Below, piece by piece: positions 5,284 through 7,963 of a stretch of DNA of 7,963 bases (position 1 is the stretch's first letter; each line of letters begins with the position of its first letter). Under the pieces are notes generated by a model, which was not told the DNA's origin, did no database searches, and saw only the letters and a list, made by a program, of their open reading frames with translations. Location: positions 1-7,963 of the forward strand of contig JAYWHJ010000241.1 of assembly GCA_043777795.1 (NCBI GenBank), in the 5' to 3' direction. Position numbers and translations under genes: made by a program. The DNA comes from JAAFIP01 sp043777795. GTDB lineage: Bacteria; Pseudomonadota; Gammaproteobacteria; Burkholderiales; Burkholderiaceae_C.

Positions 5284-6465
5284 TTAAGTGACGAATAGAG
5301 TTTTTAGGTCGCCTTCTACGAACTGGTGGGGTTTCCAGCCTGAAAGTAATTTCTCAAATAAAAATGAGTCAACGGCACTAATCGCGACACCGCCAAGAGT
5401 CCCCCACGGGACCGTTCCTAATGCGTCCGCCGCTAACCCAAGACCCGTGAAGACCGCCCAGCGAGCCGACTTGCCGGGCAACTTGTCCGCCCAGGAATCC
5501 TTGACTACCTCTTGGTAGTATGTCCGAACCAGTTCAGCATCGACTGGTTGCTGCTGCAACCAGTGGCGAAACTTGTCTGCAGAATCAAGTAGCTTCACTA
5601 CTTGCGTGAACGAGATTCTTCCGGAATTGACAGCTTCACGGATTCTTCGTGCATCGTTCATTGTCAAATCAACGAAGTTCCCTATCTCGCGTTCGCTCTG
5701 TGTTCGGCGTCGAACTACAGCTTCGACAGCGGTAGATTGAACCACCCGCTCGATCGGAGCGACTGCAACCTCGGTATTCAGTTTTGCTGCGTAGTATGTT
5801 GCTTCATACGCACCCTGCATAAGCGCTAGCAGATACGCCTCCGTGAGCGTTGAATGCTCTGGGGGAACAGTCTTATGGTAGATCGCGTTAACATCGGCAA
5901 AGTCAAGATTCGTATCGACGAAGAAGCCCTGATTCTGCTGCTCAATACGAAATCGGAGTGGCTCACCAGTCGTGTAGCCGGGGGCTGCCACCGAGAGAAG
6001 GGAACTCACAGAATGTTCTGTCGCGTGATGATCTAGGAACGAAGCCAGCACGGCCTTCTGGTCGAAGCCTTCGTGATCGAGCGGTTGAAGCAGGCGAGTG
6101 AACTGACTTGATCCAACTCGAGCTTGTCCCGTATTGCCTGCAGCCGCGCGGAACGTCTCCGGACCAACTTTCTCGATTGTGTGTTGAGGCGACGAGAATC
6201 GCATCAGGTCGTGCAGATTCCGACCGGTAGTTGTGGGTGTACTGGATACCCCAACCTGATCGGCCAAATACTGGAATTCAAGTCTCTTGTCTCTGAGCAG
6301 TCCTAAAGCCACAAAGGGTGGAATGCCGGATAGAAGCGCCTTCAGCGTTGCTGAATTTCCAACAATAGAGACACGTCTATAAAAAAGGAGTGCCTCAGCA
6401 ATCGCGCCGATGTCAAGTAGCGGCCCCGGCCCGACGGTGTTTTTGAATGTGATCGAGTCAAACAT
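5284..6465 (-). CDS. Conserved-type protein of unknown function, first integron cassette gene
   Basis: From ATG 6465 the protein is 393 aa (M-F-D-S-I-T-F-K-N). An in-frame TTG at 6489 would add 8 residues. Neither start has a clear Shine-Dalgarno, so the start is uncertain. The N-terminal 75 residues (L-L-D-I-G-A-I-A-E-A-L-L-F-Y-R-R-V, then a G-L-L-R-D-K-R-L-E-F strand) resemble a recurring bacterial family I know only as uncharacterised. The middle (about 200-310) is largely helical, with R-R-R-T-Q-S-E-R-E and a heptad-like stretch. A mildly hydrophobic glycine/alanine-rich segment (about 337-372 from ATG) may be membrane-associated. The end reads G-W-K-P-H-Q-F-V-E-G. There is no signal peptide and no nucleotide-binding motif. 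Cassette position suggests an accessory trait; no specific function is claimed. Confidence 0.7.
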   Translation of the reverse strand: MFDSITFKNTVGPGPLLDIGAIAEALLFYRRVSIVGNSATLKALLSGIPPFVALGLLRDKRLEFQYLADQVGVSSTPTTTGRNLHDLMRFSSPQHTIEKVGPETFRAAAGNTGQARVGSSQFTRLLQPLDHEGFDQKAVLASFLDHHATEHSVSSLLSVAAPGYTTGEPLRFRIEQQNQGFFVDTNLDFADVNAIYHKTVPPEHSTLTEAYLLALMQGAYEATYYAAKLNTEVAVAPIERVVQSTAVEAVVRRRTQSEREIGNFVDLTMNDARRIREAVNSGRISFTQVVKLLDSADKFRHWLQQQPVDAELVRTYYQEVVKDSWADKLPGKSARWAVFTGLGLAADALGTVPWGTLGGVAISAVDSFLFEKLLSGWKPHQFVEGDLKTLFVT

Positions 6466-6507
6466 GTTGGGAGAATGCTCTGAAGGCAAGCTGAGCGAGT
6501 TGGTGAT

Positions 6508-6543
6508 GTCTACGTAATGTAGACCGCAAAACCTGCGGTCTAC
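6508..6543. promoter_or_regulatory. Three-part inverted repeat upstream of the first cassette gene
   Basis: GTAGACCGCA (6519-6528) and TGCGGTCTAC (6534-6543) form a perfect 10-bp inverted repeat with a five-base centre. GTCTAC (6508-6513) also pairs with GTAGAC (6519-6524). The middle segment can therefore pair with either neighbour. It lies 19-78 bp before the possible starts of the leftward gene, so it could be an operator or a switchable leader hairpin. There is no T-run to make it a terminator in the cassette direction. Confidence 0.6.
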
Positions 6544-6618
6544 AAATGCTGTGGCAATCTAATCTGGACATCAAATATTCCTGAAAGTGGCTTGCAGTAT
6601 GGATTTCCAGCGAATATA
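6538..6618 (-). other. Putative degenerate attI / first cassette junction
   Basis: Integron topology places attI between the intI start and the first cassette. No perfect GTTRRRY core is found. Two near matches exist on the minus strand: GTAGAC at 6543-6538, followed by CGCA as in the cassette-2 junction (GTTAGACCGCA), and ATTAGAT at 6563-6557, which lies after TTTGATGT, a string also present in attI1. The site is inferred from position, not from a clear core. Confidence 0.35.
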
Positions 6619-6634
6619 CTGTTTATTTATCCAG
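6619..6634. promoter_or_regulatory. LexA (SOS) box-like site in front of the intI remnant
   Basis: CTGTTTATTTATCCAG matches the CTGT-N8-ACAG LexA consensus at seven of eight fixed bases (CCAG for ACAG), with an AT-rich spacer and a preceding TA. It ends 13 bp before the probable intI start. Integron integrase promoters are known to be repressed by LexA in many bacteria, so the placement is what the family predicts. The AT-rich flanks could also contain promoter elements in either direction. Confidence 0.6.
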
Positions 6635-6647
6635 CTATAAAAATCTC

Positions 6648-6836
6648 ATAAAACCCAGCAACGCTCCAGTGCAGTCTGTTCGGCTTTTAGACCAAGTGCG
6701 GGAGCGTATTCGTTACATGCACTATAGCTTAAGCACTGAAAAAAATTACCTGTATTGGGTGAGATTTTTTGTTTACCGACATAGGACAGGCCTAGCTGGG
6801 GCGCGGCCGATTAGGCTCTCTGCGACCTTAGATTGA
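6648..6836 (+). pseudogene. intI: Integron integrase (tyrosine recombinase) IntI, N-terminal remnant
   Basis: The frame reads I/M-K-P-S-N-A-P-V-Q, then R-L-L-D-Q-V-R-E-R-I-R-Y-M-H-Y-S-L, S-T-E-K-N-Y and Y-W-V-R-F-F-V-Y-R-H. This matches the N-terminal SAM-like DNA-binding domain of IntI, whose class 1 version has L-D-Q-L-R-E-R-I-R-Y-L-H-Y-S-L then T-E-Q-A-Y and W-V-R-A-F. Similarity ends after about 46 codons (near 6785); unrelated residues follow to TGA at 6834-6836. About 270 residues are missing, including the catalytic R-H-R-Y domain. The expected start codon is ATA (6648-6650) where M-K-P would fit, so initiation also looks lost; GTG 6669 is an alternative. It is divergent from the cassettes, as in functional integrons. 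Confidence 0.88.
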
Positions 6837-6863
6837 GATGAAGATGGGTATTCACACTACATA

Positions 6864-6913
6864 ATTTATAGCTGCTGGCGCAATATTTTATTGCGCCAGC
6901 GACTGATTTAGTC
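6864..6913 (+). repeat. Copy of a dispersed palindromic Comamonadaceae-type repeat
   Basis: GCTGGCGCAATA (6874-6885) and TATTGCGCCAGC (6889-6900) form a perfect 12-bp stem with a TTT loop, flanked by TTTATAGCT and GACTGATTTAGTC. It aligns with the reverse complement of the copy at the gpsA start. It directly follows the intI remnant and could mark a deletion or insertion edge. The hairpin could also act as an RNA-stabilising or terminating structure, but there is no T-run. Confidence 0.7.
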
Positions 6914-7030
6914 ATGAAAGTATGCTGCCTACACATCATTTCTCGTGCGTTGAGGCTTTGGCTCACTTACGGTTAGAAGACGTCGTTCGTCGTCGATGGG
7001 CTCATCTTGCGGCGTCACACATCGCCGAAA

Positions 7031-7169
7031 TTTCCAAGTTATCAATCAAGCGCGTAGTGCCCAGCTTGACTGCCCCCAGTGCCACCAGCGCAGCAGGCGC
7101 ATCGCCCGGTAGCGGCGGCTGCAGATCGGCTTGTCGGCGGGTGGTGAGGTAGTCGGGCTTCCAGCCGCG
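7031..7169 (-). pseudogene. panC: Fragment of the 3' end of panC (pantothenate synthetase)
   Basis: The minus strand encodes G-W-K-P-D-Y-L-T-T-R-R-Q-A-D-L-Q-P-P, then A-L-V-A-L-G-A-V-K-L-G-T-T-R-L-I-D-N-L-E-I. This is the characteristic C-terminus of pantothenate synthetase, which joins pantoate and beta-alanine with ATP. No upstream part of the enzyme is present: going right, the frame meets a stop within about 40 bases. The usual stop after D-N-L-E-[IVF] is missing, and the frame runs on for eight codons (S-A-M-C-D-A-A-R) to TGA. This is therefore a detached gene tail; a functional panC must be elsewhere if the organism makes pantothenate. Confidence 0.85.
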
Positions 7170-7245
7170 CGCTGTGCGTGCCGGAGTAACTCTTCAGCTT
7201 GTGACCGCCTTCTCTACCCGAGGCACCCGTCGAAACGCTCCAACT

Positions 7246-7755
7246 TCATCGGGCCGGACCAATATCACTGAGCATCAGAATATCTCGCTTTACTTTATCC
7301 GACACAAAGTACCCATGCTTTTGCCATGCAGCAAATATCGGCTCGATGCTGTCGATCAAACCTTGCTGTTTGAGCTGAGCCACCAAAGTACCGCTGCCGA
7401 TACAGGGTATTTTTAAATGCTGCGCAATGCGGCGTGCACGGCGTTCGTCGATGAGGGCTACCAAATCGTGTTGCTCTGCGTAGGACAGTACGGCAAGCTC
7501 CCCTGTGCCTAAGCCCTGCGCCAGTGCTGCATCAAGCAGGATAAGGACGCTTTGAGGCACGATGTGCACATCGCCCGCAGTGCAGAGACTTTCAATCACC
7601 GCTGCGCCGGGGGCTGATGGATCGCTAGTGCATTCGTGTAGCACTGCCTCTGGTACATACAGGCCGCCCAGCATGGCGACACACGCTGGCAACACGCCGC
7701 CAATGGCAAGCGCTATCAGTGGCCCGGCATCAGCCACGATGAGCTTGGGGCTCAT
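7246..7755 (-). CDS. PIN-domain (DUF3368-type) putative toxin ribonuclease
   Basis: This 169 aa protein has the PIN-domain layout: V-A-D-A-G-P-L-I-A-L at 7-16 with Asp9, G-T-G-E-L-A-V-L at 83-90 with Glu86, and L-I-D-E-R-R-A-R-R-I at 101-110 with Asp103. These acidic residues would bind the metal ions used for RNA cleavage. A C-terminal part (G-L-I-D-S-I at 132-137, and G-Y-F-V-S-D at 148-153) matches the DUF3368 subgroup. The ATG overlaps the stop of the upstream gene as ATGA (7755-7752), implying translational coupling. Paired with a UPF0175-type protein, it is probably the toxin of a type II toxin-antitoxin-like system. Toxicity and RNA target are inferred. It ends about 80 bp from the panC remnant. 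Confidence 0.88.
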   Translation of the reverse strand: MSPKLIVADAGPLIALAIGGVLPACVAMLGGLYVPEAVLHECTSDPSAPGAAVIESLCTAGDVHIVPQSVLILLDAALAQGLGTGELAVLSYAEQHDLVALIDERRARRIAQHLKIPCIGSGTLVAQLKQQGLIDSIEPIFAAWQKHGYFVSDKVKRDILMLSDIGPAR

Positions 7756-7963
7756 TGCTTTGAGGGTGTTGAACTGCTCTTGGGTTGGGACGCAAGATGG
7801 GTTTGCAGTGTGGCCAACTCTGCGGCCATGTCGGCAGATTCGTCCAACATGCTGTAGCCCAGCGCACCCAGGTGCTGCAAGTAGCGCGCATAGGGCATAC
7901 CGGCCAACTTGGCACCTGCGGCTACCGACAACTCAGCTTGCAGCACCATTTTGTCGGCCAAGG
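7752..7963 (-). CDS. UPF0175-type putative antitoxin (partial, 5' end beyond window)
   Basis: The reading frame is open to the right edge, so the 5' end is missing; the apparent TTG at 7961 is an ordinary leucine codon. The visible C-terminal 69 residues include E-L-S-V-A-A-G-A-K-L-A-G-M-P-Y at 10-24, the helix pattern of UPF0175 proteins (E-L-S-L-G-K-A-A-E-L-A-G-M in typical members). L-G-A-L-G-Y and a D-M-A-A-E-L-A-T-L stretch follow. UPF0175 genes commonly precede DUF3368 PIN genes. Its stop overlaps the toxin start by ATGA. Its role is probably to neutralise the toxin and possibly to bind the operon promoter, both inferred. The C-terminal tail is Ser/Gln/Pro-rich. Confidence 0.72.
   Translation of the reverse strand, partial: LADKMVLQAELSVAAGAKLAGMPYARYLQHLGALGYSMLDESADMAAELATLQTHLASQPKSSSTPSKQ

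Noticed and set aside
6922..7152. 76-codon plus-strand open frame as a gene.
   Set aside because: It is antisense to the panC fragment over its second half, has no good ribosome binding site and matches no family I recognise.

Overview
The window looks like chromosome of a betaproteobacterium of the Comamonadaceae (Rhodoferax/Polaromonas/Acidovorax type). The reasons are the housekeeping proteins, the gene order, and two copies of a short palindromic repeat that I recall as common in that family. No taxonomic search was possible, so this is recognition from memory.

Positions 1-2604 are housekeeping. The 5' end of gpmA reads leftward. Divergent from it is a rhodanese (YibN-like)-grxC-secB-gpsA cluster, the same order as yibN-grxC-secB-gpsA in Escherichia coli. 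A hairpin terminator or attenuator lies between grxC and secB. The gpsA ribosome binding site sits inside a copy of the dispersed repeat. Beyond gpsA is a wrecked leftward gene for a TctC/Bug-type periplasmic receptor (signal peptide joined to a C-terminal piece), then about 355 bp with no recognisable gene.

Positions 3212-6836 are a degenerate sedentary chromosomal integron. On the plus strand at 6648-6836 lies the N-terminal stump of an integron integrase (intI), with a LexA/SOS-like box just upstream. Reading away from it, on the minus strand, are three gene cassettes, each with an attC recombination site at its 3' end: (1) a 393-401 aa protein of unknown function with attC at 5143-5253; (2) a 154 aa protein made of about eleven 8-residue S-T-S-Q-Y-G-G-type repeats with attC at 4549-4661; (3) a secreted transglutaminase-like protein with attC at 3212-3331. 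The attC positions also fix the gene starts: the longer reading frames of cassettes 2 and 3 run back through the neighbouring attC, and GTG starts with good Shine-Dalgarno sites lie just inside each cassette. The integrase is broken, so the array is probably frozen unless an integrase is supplied in trans.

Right of the integrase stump are a second, nearly perfect copy of the palindromic repeat, a minus-strand fragment of the 3' end of panC (pantothenate synthetase), and a leftward toxin-antitoxin-like pair: a UPF0175-type antitoxin running off the window edge and a PIN-domain (DUF3368-type) protein with an ATGA overlap. Debris of tctC, intI and panC around the cassettes marks this as an accessory zone that has been invaded and partly deleted.
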